A DNA stretch of 64,000 nucleotides from Trichoplusia ni (Eukaryota; Arthropoda; Insecta; Lepidoptera; Noctuidae): NCBI RefSeq assembly GCF_003590095.1, contig NC_039493.1, positions 2,976,001 to 3,040,000 on the forward strand, written 5' to 3'. How positions within the stretch are numbered: position 1 is the first letter of the stretch; every line of letters starts with the position of its first letter. The notes below the pieces were generated by a model. That model was not told where the DNA came from and made no database searches. It was given only the letters and a program-made list of their open reading frames with translations. A program made the position numbers and the translations under genes. Below are positions 48,301 through 61,870 of the stretch, piece after piece.

Positions 48301-49537
48301 TGTTACTAATTGGTCGGTTATATCATAGTTATTTATTGCGGTTTATACTAGATTTGTATGCCTGTAATGTCACATACGAGTATTTCATAGAGACGCCTTG
48401 AAAATATCTGATCCGAATTTTGAATTATCTTAACATGCAAGCATAAACATATTGACACATGTTTCTATTCTGATTCATGAATAGTGCCTTAGTATTGCGC
48501 TGTAAAAGAAAAGGACTATATTATAACAGGTAATGAGCTCACCTCTGTGTCATATATCCAGAGCGGGGTCTCGTTGGACAGCGCGCCCGCCTCGCCCCCG
48601 AACACATAGATCTTGTTCTCGTGCGCCGTGGCGCTGTGCTCCTGCAGGGCGGGCGGGGGCTCGCCGCGACACTCCAGCTTCTCCCATTTACCAGTAGCTA
48701 ACAATACAAGTAGTTACGTCAGTAGGTGGCACTGGTATTAGGTGTGTGCACAGTTAAAAACTGAACTGAGAAAATTACAAAGTTTCAATAGAGCCTAGTT
48801 TATTAACAAAGTTGTGCATTTTTGAGATTCTTTTCTGGTTTTTATTAACCTATTGCGAAATACCTAAATCATAATGAACAGAAAATAATACAGTCCAAAC
48901 AAAACATCACTATAATATCCAAACAAAACATTCATTTAGCATTCCGTTGACAAAAAGTTCATAATGATGTTGTAATTAGCGTTTGAGTCGTGTGATGAGG
49001 CTCGACCTAATTAAACGTCAGTCGGAGGCAACAACTGAAGCCGTGAGGAAGAAAAGACACGTTTTGTTGAGAGCACTCCATTGACTGCTCGCGACAGCCT
49101 CTTCGCGTCACGCGGAGTGCCGTATTCAGGTCGGAGTCCCTCAAGGAGAACTATTGTTGCCAAAGGAAAAACGTATTCTCAAGTAGACTTAATTATGAAC
49201 GGAATGGCTTGTGTTCTTATTGTGTAATTGCCTCGAGTGCCTCGAGGGCTTTTCTTTCAAGTAAAGGCCTCATGTACTTCCAGTTGAATGTATGGCATAG
49301 GTAACTGTAAGACATAAAATTCAAGGGTTCCTATCAACTGTGTCTTACTTGTTACAAGGTAGTGTATATAGACTCACCAAGGCTGTACCTCCAGAAGTCG
49401 CGGAGCGGCACGGAGCCGCCGGCGCCGCGGCCACCGAGCACGTACACGTGTCCGCCCAGCAGCGTCGCCGAGTGCTTGCCGCGCGCGCACGGCACTGCGC
49501 GCCCGCTGCTGCCGCCGCTCTCCACAGAGCTCCACAT
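45315..49537 (-). CDS. Kelch-repeat beta-propeller protein with a large insertion in the last blade
   Basis: Six exons have matching phases: 49542-49378, 48697-48543, 47232-47028, 46904-46758, 46517-46365, 46270-45315. Taking the first ATG in the first exon (49,537) gives about 591 residues. An upstream coding exon remains possible, because two bases before that ATG codon set could complete an earlier codon. Seen: five whole kelch blades (GKHSATLL/HVYVLGG/DFWRYSL; EHSATAHENKIYVFGG; RGHSAHALKDCLLIYGG; RHRHAAALYDNRLYVHGG; WGHAGLRAGAHLYIFGG), then strand PSPRVDCCALLIP at about 288-299. An acidic, Ser-rich insertion (about 301-558) follows, and then QLHLLLVGG...MWTYRLL at the very end. The N-terminal MWSSVES strand would close the ring, giving six blades. 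There is no BTB, BACK or F-box, so it is not a standard KLHL or LZTR1. Kelch propellers bind proteins; the partner is unknown. Confidence 0.85.
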
Positions 49538-49542
49538 CTCAT

Positions 49543-52500
49543 CTGCAACGATATACCTGATATTTTAATTATAACAGTAAACCTTTACGGTACTGACGGC
49601 GATACCTGACAACAAGATTATAATACAGTTTTTTTACTAATAGAAGGGCATAATAAAAACAACTTCAAAGGCATACGTATCATGGGTACCCATCGGCAAA
49701 TTTTAAAAGAAATAAAAATTGCACGCTCGAAGGCTTGCGATAAGGCAAACCACACACCGTCTTACCCTCCCTTGTAATCGAAATGTTCCAACTTCAAAGT
49801 CTTGTCCCTTCGAATGAAATGCATTACTCCCCTCCAATGTGCATAAAAATCACCAACTACTCGTCGTGTGGGGCAGATGAAATGCCGGGGTCCCTCGGGG
49901 CTCCTCGCCGGGGCCCTCCGCTCTAACGTCTATAAGTATTACTTATTGAGAATGAATCCCTTCTTGTTTCGTGTAGGGACGCGTTTAGGAGTTATCGTTT
50001 ACAATGTGTAAATATTAGTTAGGATGGAAGTAGCTTTGCTTGTTTGTGGGAGGTAAGATCAATAGCACTCGGTGTTGTAGGTAAAGAGACAGTATTCATT
50101 CAAATTAGTCATGTTAACCTTTTTTTAGACGTGGCGTTAGACAGCTAATAAGACTTAGCTATTTCTTAAAGCATAGAAAGAAAACAAGTGTATTTTACTA
50201 ACGCTATTTTTTGTTACAAGTTTTTCAGTGTTTAGAACAGGTAACTTAAGCAACCCACAGAATTTAATAAATTGTAACTTTGTAAATTGGACATTTTCCT
50301 GAGCTGGCAAGTTGCCAAGCATTTTGTAACAACTTCTTTATACGGATAACGAATTGTAGAAGAGAGTTTTTAATAAAGCAGTCGTATTTTCTCTGACATA
50401 CTTGCAAAAAACATTAAATAGGTACCTAATGATGTATAAGTAATTATGAAATACTTATAATTAACCCGTTTAAATCAAACCGCTATCCTATAAGGCCGAC
50501 TTATATTCGGATCATTGTTCAGATAAGCTTTCCAGAGTCAATAACATTAGTTCTCCGCGAGACAACACCACAACCCTTCTGTATTAAGACGTATGGCTTC
50601 ATAAATGTCCATCTATTCTCCGAGAGGTATATTTATTTTTCACGTCAAATATTTAGCTGGATAGCCTTATAATTAGTCCCGGTTCAGCAACCCTTTGTTT
50701 ACCACGTGACTTGTTTGACAATCCAGTCGAGACCCCTGGCCGAGGCCGTGTTGCCGCACTTGTCGGGGCAAAACAAAAACAGAGGGGAGGTCAGGAGGCT
50801 CCGCGTACAGTAGCCGGGGGTAAGCGACGCGGGGAGGATGGATGTGTGTGATCAGGAGTGACTGCTGGCGCCTATTGACTTCTATTTTACCTGCTAGGGC
50901 AAATTTGTTTAGTGCACTTGGCAAGTCTTTGATGGATGGGGTGCTTTCCGTAATTAACAGACACTAATAGGTTTTTAAAAAACTCAATGTGTCGCAGCAT
51001 ACGTCGCAGCACTATTACAAGATTTTCTTAAAGTAAAAAACCGATGTCACTTTAATACATATATTTTGGGACAAACGTTTATAAGTTGTAAGGGCCGTTT
51101 AAACTCCTATTAACATGAATCCCCGTACAGTACATTGTTCTCAAGGTCGCTATGAATGGCCGAAGTTACATACAGAACTTCAGTGCTGCCAAAAAAAACT
51201 TCCACCGATTAACAAGTCCAATTTATATTCAACTTAATAAAACTTTGTCCAATTACTTTATCATAACTTCCTTTGCTCTACATTTTTGTTTATATTTAGA
51301 ATAAAAGATTTGAGGATTATTTCACTGTTGTGTATACATGTAAAAACTGCGACATGAGCCAACCATATTGTTGCAAATATTATTAGTTGTTGACTTGTAA
51401 ACGGTGGTTAGGGGGTGGGGTGGCGGTCTCTTATGGAGGGCATTAGCTCGTCTCGCTCGTCTCCGGCTAACCCGTCGCCTGCCGCCTCGGCGGGTTAATT
51501 GAGTCCGTGCTTAGCCAGCGCATTAGGAAAATAGGAAAGCCCTCGACAGCACGAGCTGTGGGAACTAGAACGACGCTGACGTCACCCGCTCCCGAAACGT
51601 CTTGTTTGTTTTCATTAGGATGCTAATGTTTAGGGTGAAGTAAACTGTTTGTGGTTACACAAGTTGTTTTACCAAAAACTGTTGTTCTTTGTAAAATTAC
51701 TTTTAATAATTATGCAGACACACGAACTGCGAGTTCTGCAAACGTTTACTCTGATACACCGTGTTTATTTGCGTAGAAAAATAATTTCGTTATGTTATTT
51801 TTATCAATTTAGCTATTATCTTAATTGCTCAAAAACTTATATGCAAAAGAGAACTGTGTAGCTACTTACTAGTACCAGTAGTCCAAAGAAAAGGATAGTT
51901 TTCTTTATATTAATTAACATTATTTGATACCCATGTTTTCTGTTACCGTCCCCTGCACGCGTACACTAATTACCTAAATAGCAACTTGTTTACTTTCCCA
52001 ACATTACGGAGCCTCTTGTAGTCTAGAACAGGTCCGACCACCGGACACCCACTCACCCACCCTCCCACTACGTAATCCGTGTTTATACACTTAAATTTTA
52101 ACATAACAAAGGACGACTCGACTATTGTACCTATATCAGTTAAAACCTTATTTAGTGAAGAAAAAGGTATTTTGTTTTGAACATTATATTTCGATAGCTT
52201 TAGGTTTAAGTTCGTAAAAGATATTTCGGTCTAGATTCAACACGTACTCTATAAAGAGAGCCGAGTCGCGACTAACTCAATTTCCGACGTTCAAACATAT
52301 TTTAAGGCTTGTATCGGCGCTCTCCGGCCCATTTATTTATCCATATTTCAAATATATTTCGTTTTATGATTTTATAAAATGTGAATATTTCTTTTATCAG
52401 TCGTTGAGTTGTATGTACGACAAGTCATGTATTATATTAAGCTAGGGTACAAACAGGGATGTTAGAAAATACTTTTAACCCTTATTTGTTATTAAAGGTA

Positions 52501-55500
52501 TCGTATTCAACATTACCTTGTCTATATACATTTCTGTATAAGTAAGAACGGCATTCATTCAACAAGAAAGTAAATAATTTCGTACCGAGATTGAAATGTC
52601 AGAAAATCTTGATTGAGCAAATTGTAGGAAAATCAAGAGAATTAATGTAAGAGGCAGAGAGAGCGAGCTGCTTGTAAATAATATATGAGGCTCACTAAGT
52701 CATCGAAATAAATAATGGCGTCCGCGATATGTAGGTCATAAAACACGGCCATAGCTAGCTACGGGCCGCTAATCTTATGAGTCGGGAAGATTAACGGAGG
52801 GTCGCGAGCGAAGACGATTGATAAATCAATTATTTCTTGGTGTGGTTTCTTAGATTCCTACTTATACAAACGGATTTATGATTGTACCAGGTACCAGGTA
52901 GATCTAACATTGGCAAAAAGAAGTAATAGGTACTTTTACATATTTAATAAGCTTTAAGTTTTACAAAAACCTTTTAGACCGAACAAAATTTACTGAACAA
53001 TGTAACGTAATCCTATGAGTCTGCAAAGAGATTATCCGCGTAGAAGTAATGAGTGGTTGCGGGCCGTAATCAGCGCGGACGAGTTCCAGGCGAGGCGCCT
53101 CGTGAATACTGATGGATCACCATTACCTACACTGATACAGCACACGTAACATCTTTCGACAGGACTGGACTCTTGTAAGAGTTTCCCTACTAAATGGCTG
53201 ACCTAGAGAACATCTCACACTTAAGATCGTAAGTGCCCTCAACCTTTGACGTCGAATGATTTTCACTCAAAGTATTCTAGTTAGCAATCAACCAAAGAAT
53301 GAGTTTTCAAGTAAAGATTCTGAGAGCATAGAGATGTCGATGTTTACGGCTGCCTACCCTAAAAAGTACAAACCACTTCACAGGAGACTAATGTATCCTG
53401 TATGTGCCATAATGTCTTCAAGAGTCCAGGTTAGTAGATCTGTAGAACACAGGACTACAGGTATACGTCCTTGGCGCTTTTTAGCTGTATGTATCCAGCT
53501 TATATCGATCAATATAGTTAAAAATAGGTCGACTCGTTTTTATTGATGTCTTGTTCCAGAGGGCGATACTTCGGAACAGAAAAGATTGAGTGGACAACTT
53601 TGTTCCTCCGGAGTTCGGACGAAACTTCTTGTCTTAAAACTTAGTCTCCATTGATCACTTTTTACGATTTTCTTAAAGATTGATCGTTTACGGACAAAGT
53701 CCAGTTAAAATCAAACAATTTCTATGTGCTGTCAAAGCTTGTCCAGTGAGTATTGTACAGGATATCTTATGTGAACACGTATCCCCGGGTCGCATTGTTA
53801 AGCTAAGGTGCTCAACAGTTCGATAATATCGATCACTGACCACACCGACAAAAATCAGAATGATCAGCATTGTATTACTAATCTTATTATTGCCCAATAG
53901 TGCATAAAATTAAGTGGCTTAATCTGTCCTGAGCTATCAATGGCGTGCTGCGTAAGGATTACAGGGTAACAAGTGGTAATTACATAATTATCAAGTGCTT
54001 AACGTTAAGGACCAGTTGACCTCTGACCCTTGGAGTGGGGTCACAGACACGGCGCTACGTAACAGAGCCCGCGTCAGGTAGGTGTGAGACAGCACGCGAG
54101 CGCCAACATGCTCACGTCACTCCAACACAATATTTATTGTGTGTTACTAAAAGTAGAACCTATGATTCAAAATAGATAGTAGCCTGTAATTGTAGTTGCA
54201 ATGGAATTATTACAGGAACATAGTTAGCTATGTTCCTGTTCTTTATACTAGGAAGTGTTACTAATATAGTTTTAAGATTTTTATTTACTAACCAATACTG
54301 TATACTTTATATATATGTTAGTCTGTAAGGTATATATCTATGGGCCATGTTGCCTGAAAATAAATAAATTTATTATTTATTATTATTATAATTTCATTTT
54401 TATCATAATGCAAATTAAGCATTCTCGAAAAACAACCTCTCTTGAAGTGATTCAAAGTCAGGCGCGCAAAAGAGTCCAGATAAAATTATCTGGGGTTTAA
54501 AAAAGCACCTAGTCGTACTAGAGTTCTAACTCTCCGTGAATCAGGCCATATTTTTTGCAGTATCATCATGGTTCGTTAGGCACTTTTCTGAAAGTTCACA
54601 AAACAAAATTTTGCCAAGGAAGTCCGGCCGGTTCGGAAATCCGGGGGAAGGCGCGTTCCTCGTCTTTTGTAAGGGATTTTAGTTTATGGAACCATTTTCG
54701 GTAAGGAAAGGGGCTTTCCTCAACGTACTCACACTTCAGTATGCGTATGTTATTGACAAGCCTGGGGGTTATAGCGGTATCCCTCACGCTTATCGATATT
54801 ACTGTCAAAACGGAATATCTCCTACGGGGTTATAAAAAGCGTGATGTTTTAAAAGGTAATGAATTCAAATATACATAAAAATACTGCAAGGTACAGAAAA
54901 GAGGCACAGTAAGCATTCACTGAGGTTCCATTATATTCTAAAGTACATAAAATATACATAGAAATGATATAATTTCGCGGTTTATTAAACTTTTTACATT
55001 TGTCGGCCTGTCGAGACCACTGAGAGCTGCGCTGAATGTAAAATATCATGAATAATTTTAAAATCTCGTTTCATCTCAATACAAGGCGCACGTACTCCAC
55101 CTACATAGCGACTGAATAACCCTTCCGACTTGCAGGTAACGCTGAGTTGTGATTTTTGTGATATTGATTCTTTACTTATGAATTCAAATATGGGATCAAG
55201 AGATCTTACAAACGATCGTGCTGCAGATTGTGATAATAACTAGAGATTCGTAAACAATGATACACACACATAACAGTAATCTCTTGAGATTAACATCTCG
55301 ACAAATTGTACTGGTATCAATTCATTATCAGAACCATATGCTATATCGACAGCTACGGAGGGTGTCAGCAGACAGATGCCGGCGGGGGACGAGAGGGGGG
55401 CAGAGCTGGAGGAAGCGGGGAAGAGGGGCAGCCAAGGGAGCAAATTGGATTTGGCGCGCAATTGTTACTTGTGTATAGGTGGCGCGAGATGGTGTCGCCA

Positions 55501-58500
55501 GGTTTTTGATCAATCAGAGGACAAAAGAGGAGCTGAATTAAGTTTTAATGCGACTAACTTTCTCGTGACGAGGTAAATTTTCAAAACGGTTGTTGGATTT
55601 TATTCCTACACAATATAGGAATACGTTTTGAATATTTGTCTTAACTCATTCTACTTGTGTAATTGGATTCGTTATAATCCTGAGATTCATATAAACATAA
55701 CATTTTAAATACATTTGTCTCAAGATCATCCGCTTTAACCAGAAATGTTGTTACCATGTTGCGACAGTAGAATATTAAGTGGTGCCTCTATATATGTACA
55801 TCCTATTGAGCTGGAACAGTTGCTTGGTGCTCCCCTATCATGGTCATAGCTTATAGCGGTGTGTCCGACCGTCTGGATTAGCGCGGACTTAGCTAATGTT
55901 GTTGATGGCATGGACCTCTGTCACACAACAGTATCCAAGGATTATGTTTGCAGAAAGGTTGCCCCGGGATCGGGTGGAAATATTGTAGAAATTAATTAAA
56001 TATGTAGACTACTTTGTAAACGTTAGACCCACGTGCGGTCCACTTTAAAACAGAGATGACCATTACTGATAAAGCTAGTTAAAACACTCCTGCGTGAGTG
56101 AATCAATAAAATCTAGCTATAGTTTACGAGCACACCTCATTCAACATTCTTTGTACTCAAGTAGGTAAGAATTATGGGAATTGCAAGCAAGCACGAGCAA
56201 GAAATATCAATTCATTTGATATTTCTTTCCTTAGAGCTGCGTGATGAAGTACTAAGAATGTGTTGCTGAGTTATAGCATTATAGTTAAACAAACAGATTT
56301 GTGGAAAAAGTTTGTTAGATGACTCATGGATGTAACATGCTTTGTTCGTTGCCGAACTATTTTACAACACACCAATAAGGCTATTTCCTACGAGGAAAAA
56401 GGTATTTTTTTTTATATGTAGTTAACCGAATAGGTATCATACACATTAACGAATAATTTATACAGCACTAGTCATGTTTGTTTTCAAGTAATTGACGCCA
56501 TTCGAGCAGCGAACAATTCTCACATCTTCAGCGTAGAAGCCAAACTTCAGCTGCTATTGTTTCAGGAGAGATTTCAAAGGGAGCCAATCGTCACTACTGA
56601 AGCAAAGCCAGTCGGCTCAGCGTGTAATGACAGCTATTGTGACTTGGTACTAACGCAGTGGGTACCAGCTACAATGGAGCGGGCCGCGCGCCGGCCTATT
56701 GGGATGAGGCTATTGTGGCGCTGATCAGATACCACACAACAGTGTCTGCCTGGCCATGTGAATGTATTTGTAGCTTGTTGACTTTTGTACTCAATTTCAA
56801 TACATGTTATGTATTGATTAAACAGGTAATCTACACGAAACGTTATGAATCTTTTGTGTTTTTAATATCTGGCTACAAATCACATGAGGTCGACAATAAT
56901 AACAATAACATTATTATTGAAACCAGTAATGATCTAAACAGGGCTGAACCCGTCCCCACACACCCCCTCCCCCGCCGCCGCCTGCGAGCAACGCCCCCGG
57001 CGCTAGCGGCGCTGGCAGTACCCACCCCCATGCTATCGTTAACATTTAAGATAAATTGCTATTCCCACAAATAATCTGTACACATTCAACTGGCTCAGTG
57101 TTTGGAAATGATCGACATAAATTATACCACGAAAAACAAAATATTAGTTGGAAATAACTCTTCGACACGCAGTGCAAAACTAAATAGCTATACCCAGTGC
57201 AGAGTTTTCCCTGTGTCGTCCATAACGTCATCATCCATCACCATCTAGTTCCGCGGCTAACTTGAGGAGCGGCGGAGCGGAGAGCTGATAACGAGCGCCG
57301 CATTACTCACCGTCTCATCCGCCAAAATGCGAACAAATAAAAAACGTCACCGCTAATGGACGGGATAATACGGCGGAAATTATAAGCTGCTACATTACAC
57401 ACAAGGTTGCTTTTCTTTTAATTGTAACAATGTAAACGTTATAGCAAAATTAATTAATCCTGTAAGCCGAAATGCTATGATAAACATGTAAATCAGAGAT
57501 AAAAATTATTTTCGTTACGGCGTTTTGTATGCACTACCTACTATTTATTTTAGGTAAGGATCAAAATTTCAGTAAATTGGTATTTAAAAAAATTAACAAA
57601 ATAATTTTATTTTATGTTAATACTTTACTACTTGACTGCTTAAAATTACATTTATTACATTAAAATATAGACCATGATACAGGAACCCTTAAACAATCCC
57701 TCAAAACACATTACTATTACCGGCCTAGCAAGTTACCAGCTTAGCATACTTAGTATTTGATACCACGTTTTTTTTTTATTTGCCCGAGTGGCAAAACTAT
57801 CGACAATAACATTAACAACAACGCACTAACACCTTCATCCATAATCTTAGGTAGCTTACATGCTTAGATACAAACGGAGCTTAGAGGCTCACCCCGAAGT
57901 AATTCAGTTATAGAGGGCGGGCACCAGCTATCTCCTGAAATTCAGGATCATCTGAATGCTGAACACAGCGCAGTTTTAATGCAAGTAGGTCGGACTCGGG
58001 GAGAGCTCACGACAAACATATTATAAAGTTAGGCTTTATGTTTTAAGCTAGTTTTACTGTATCTAGGGTAAATGCGCCACAAAAGAGCTGTGTGTGCGCC
58101 ACGGTTATATTCTAAAACATTGTTTATCCCAAAAAATATAATTTTTCTCTTCTCTTTTCTCGTTTTTGTGACCTGCTGTGACGGAAAGTGGAAAATATTT
58201 TTCTCATCTCAAATTATACTGTCATATTAATTTAGGTACAGTTTCCAAAAGAGATAATTCAAAGCTGGTTTTCGCGAGACACATCCTGCTAAAATATTTA
58301 TATTGCAATTTATCTCAACGAAAGCAGAAAAGGTTAAAAATAGTAGATCTACTATGGACCTGCAGTAATTTAATCTTGTTTGTAACCTAGGCGAGAGAAC
58401 AGCGTCAGCAAGTGTTGTAATCTGTGCAATATTCAGGGATGCGGCCTTGGGGCCGCGCCGCCGCCGTAAACATTATAGTTTACGACAAGAGATGCTCGTA

Positions 58501-60360
58501 ACACATATCTGTGACAGCATCGCCAACTTCGGAAAACATACAGAAGGTCCAGATATTACGCAACGCCGAGACTATGTCTAAGCTGAACCTATGTTTATCG
58601 CATTCCGCATAACTATAAGTGAATTCATTCGTTTTGTAAAGCCTCTGCTACTACAAATTGTCGAAAGTTTTCTGTGCTTGATAAGAACTCAAGAGAAATT
58701 TCGAAAATTTGTGCATGTATCAGTAAAGTTCAATACTTTAAAGTAGATAAGTATCTACGTTTAAGTTTGAGATAGACGGAACTTTTGCCGCCCTTGTTTC
58801 CTAAAGTTCCAGAGTGAGTTTTCTGTATTCATGTCTTCTTGGTTAGTAAGTTAGTTGAGACGTAAGTTACGTTTCAGTAGGCAGCCGGGGTCCAGGGTCT
58901 TGAATAAAAAAGGTTTTCAGTTTGAGGGTGAGGAATCTCAGATTGAAACATTCAGCAGCATTGGTGATGGTCTACCAGACAAACACTCATTTGAATTAGA
59001 CTTGTAGAAGCGCATTGCACTTGTACCTATTGCGTCAAAGTTTGTTATTACTTAATTGTTTTTAATATTCAAATTGCAAAGCACTGTTGATGTTAATCAG
59101 GAACCAAAGCTGAACAACATAACACTGTCTTTTGAGGAGAAAAATAAATAACGAAATCCCGACTCTATTTCTTCAACCGTAAGGTTTAAAACATAACCTT
59201 AAAAATAGTTTAAAATAAAATATATAAACGAGTTATTTTCAACTTCATTGGGTACAAAATAAAGTGTGTTTTGCATAAACACGTGTTGAACTATTCCCTT
59301 GGCAAGCATCGAATCGAGGCTCGCACGAATAAGTGCCGTGTGAGGGTAGTTTTAAAGTTATTTACCGTTTGCTCGTGCGGGGGTGAACGACCCGCACCCC
59401 TGCGTGTTATGCAATGTCCGTCCGTCTGTCAGCCGACATAGGTACCTCTAATAGATAGAGTCGCGGAATCAAATGCCGATACCGGATACGAGCCAATGAA
59501 AGCCAATCATAATCGAAAGGTTTTAAACTGATTGCGAGGGAATCGAATCGCCGGAACGATTTAATATCGAGCTCTCGTTGCTCGTTTGAAACCGATTATT
59601 ATTAAAATCAGAAATGAGTTATAGGAACATGAAGCTTCCTCCGCCGTTATTTCATGCTTCTCTCCTTCACAAACAATTTTCTATGCTTTCATGAAAACAA
59701 AAATATTATAGCTTGATCATTTATTCATTTGAAATGTAAAATACCTATCCTAAAATTCTGAAAGAAAAAATAACAACAATGAACAACAAGGTCATGTTTG
59801 GACTGTTCTGTTCTTAAATCGTTATGTGAGAGCGAAAAAAATTTTACATTTTTTTTATTTTTAACCTAAAACTTTTTTTTTTACCTACCTTGCTAGAATG
59901 ACCGTAAAATTCCTAGAAATGTAATTAGTTGTTCAACGGCAAGAAATGGAGTTAATTGGTTATTAAGGCACTAAGGCAAGGTATAATTTCTGCTCGCTCT
60001 GCAACTGAGCTTTCCCTAATAGCAGCTTTTGTTCGGCGCAGGTCGGTGATTAGACCTCACGCGCGACCGTCACGTTGCAAAGCGATGCCAATTAAGCGTT
60101 GGGTACCTATCGTAATTAATTGTTAACGACAGTTCCGGGATGATTCTTAGACATTTGCAAAGATATGGTTTAGTCTTCATTTAGGCCTTGGTGTTGGTAT
60201 TTAGTGTTGATGGCTTTTCCGCATTTTGGCTCCTACTGGTTAGCTTTTTTTTTATTCTGAAGCTGTTACGTTGGTGTTCGGGGCAGTAGACACCATTTAG
60301 TTACACATACGGTCAAAGAAACTCGACAATAAACTGTAATGTACCAGGTTCACGAGGACA
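49543..60360. other. Non-coding stretch, perhaps a long 5' intron of the kelch gene
   Basis: No supported coding exon. GC-richer islands occur at 50,690-50,880, 51,430-51,600 (CRE at 51,577-51,584), 52,640-52,850, 53,050-53,110, 55,340-55,500 (purine-rich, with TAGGTGGCGCGAGA), 56,660-56,730, 56,945-57,020, 57,240-57,390 and 59,460-59,600. Several combine ATTA or GATTA homeodomain cores with CpG-rich sequence. This suggests enhancers, by inference. Confidence 0.45.
54212..54239. repeat. Perfect 12-bp hairpin
   Basis: ACAGGAACATAG (54,212-54,223) and CTATGTTCCTGT (54,228-54,239) are exact reverse complements around the loop TTAG. It is isolated in AT-rich DNA. Confidence 0.8.
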
Positions 60361-60590
60361 TCCCTACTAATATTATAAATGCGAAAGTAACTCTGTTTGT
60401 CTGTCTGTTAAGCTTTCACGTCTAAACCACTGAACTGATCTTAATGCAATTTGGTACAGAGGTAGAGTTGACCTTAAGAAAGAACATAGGATAGTTTTTA
60501 TCCCGGATTTTTGAAGAGTTCTCTTGGAAACGCGATATAACCGACATCGACGCGGGCGAAGCCGCGGGCGAAAAGCTTTATAATTTATAA
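60361..60590 (+). repeat. RTE-like short interspersed repeat, near full length
   Basis: It starts 'catccctactaatattataa' and goes through 'ctctgtttgtctgtctgtta', 'aatttggtacagaggtagag' and 'ggatagtttttatcccggat'. It ends 'gacgcgggcgaagccgcggg', the typical lepidopteran ending. It is non-coding. Confidence 0.9.
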
Positions 60591-60599
60591 TTTGAAAAG

Positions 60600-61680
60600 T
60601 TTATTATGTAAGTAGTTTATTTTAACACAATGTCTAGACAAAATTGAACTTACCGCCATTTTACTTTTAATTTATGAGAAAATTTTAGAGCAACAGAAGA
60701 ACTTATGAGTTTGATTACTCCAACGTCTCTTACATGAACAATGAAAACCGGAAAGTTTTAATTACATCACATTAATTAAAATTATCTCTTACTTCAAAGG
60801 TCCTCTTGTTTGGTCAAACTCAGTAAATGTCAGAGAGACAATAGGCTAAGCGTTGGCCGGCGCCCGACGCGACCGGCACTACAGCCTCCTTTTCCATTTT
60901 TAGTCAAACGAAAGTAAGTACTCGTGTCGTTTTTAAACAAGTTACTTTCTTTCTCTCTGACCCCATTATTTAAACCTAGCCATAACTTAACCCGTAAAAC
61001 TGTGTATTACTAAGGATATAACTTGGTTTTATACTCGTTCATAGCTATTTTCTAACGTAGCTTTATGAAACAGGTTAATATTCGTAATAAGGTGTTTATT
61101 AGGTTTTAACTTTGATATTAAAGCTAGTATTACTTATTCCACTTTTTACTATGCGGTGAAATACATTGTAATGGGTTTTTGTTCAGGTCCCACGTTGGGC
61201 GCCAACACAACAGTTCTACGAACGGAAATGAACGTTAGTTTCAATTAAAGAACTAAATGGCAGCGTAGGGTCAATGATACAAGCCTTTGTAGTGAACCGG
61301 GTCACAAGGCCAGCCTAACGTATACAAGCCATCCGAGAGTCTAAATAGCTCCCAGGTTATTCTTTTTAATATTATAAATTGAAAGCACGAGTATCGCATA
61401 CAATTTTTTTTTGAGTTTTTATGAATGCCGTGTATGTACAACTTTTTTGTTGCAGACTACATTTGTATCCATATGAATGTTAATAGATAATAGTTATACC
61501 TAATATACCCATCCAGCATAAGTAAGAATGTTCACGCAACGCAATTAATAAAAGTCCCAAAGACCTATCGCCATTAACTGTAATATATAAAACACATAAT
61601 AATCTCATAACATCACACAATTTCCGATAAAAACAAACTTCAACCCCAAATTCGCACCCTATAAAAAACCTCCCAATCCC
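60600..61680. other. Non-coding stretch
   Basis: AT-rich with no supported gene, apart from a short GC-richer patch at 60,855-60,890. Confidence 0.5.
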
Positions 61681-61689
61681 AATTAAGAT

Positions 61690-61870
61690 ACAGATGTAGG
61701 CGACCGCGGCACGCGCCTCGCTCGTAGTGCTGTACTCACCGGGGTCCCGACATCACCAGGGTGTCATCCAAACAGTAAACAATAAACACTGCACTAACGC
61801 GACCGCGCCGCGGAGCGACACACGTGCGTCCTTGGCGGAGGTGCGCGACGCACTGACGAGCTTCTTGAGT
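61690..61870 (-). promoter_or_regulatory. CpG-rich promoter and possible non-coding first exon of the kelch gene
   Basis: On the minus strand a CpG-rich leader of about 120 bases ends in a consensus donor (CCCCG|GTGAGT, exon end about 61,743). It holds two very short upstream ORFs, ATG-ACA-CCC-TGG-TGA and one starting ATG-TCG-GGA-CCC. The second does not continue in frame into the kelch exon at 49,542. If this exon is used, it is a 5' UTR exon and translation starts at 49,537. The link over about 12 kb is inferred only from orientation and splice type. Confidence 0.35.

Noticed and set aside
45315..49537. LZTR1 or KLHL-type kelch protein
   Set aside because: No BTB or BACK domain on either side of the propeller; the C-terminal region is an acidic insertion.
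56658..57074. 138-codon plus ORF
   Set aside because: It crosses clearly non-coding AT-rich and Pro-rich simple segments; no domain.
61725..61756. ATG-TCG-GGA-CCC start as the N-terminus of the kelch protein
   Set aside because: This exon would end in phase 2, while the kelch exon at 49,542 needs phase 1 or a start within it. Joining them gives an immediate TGA.
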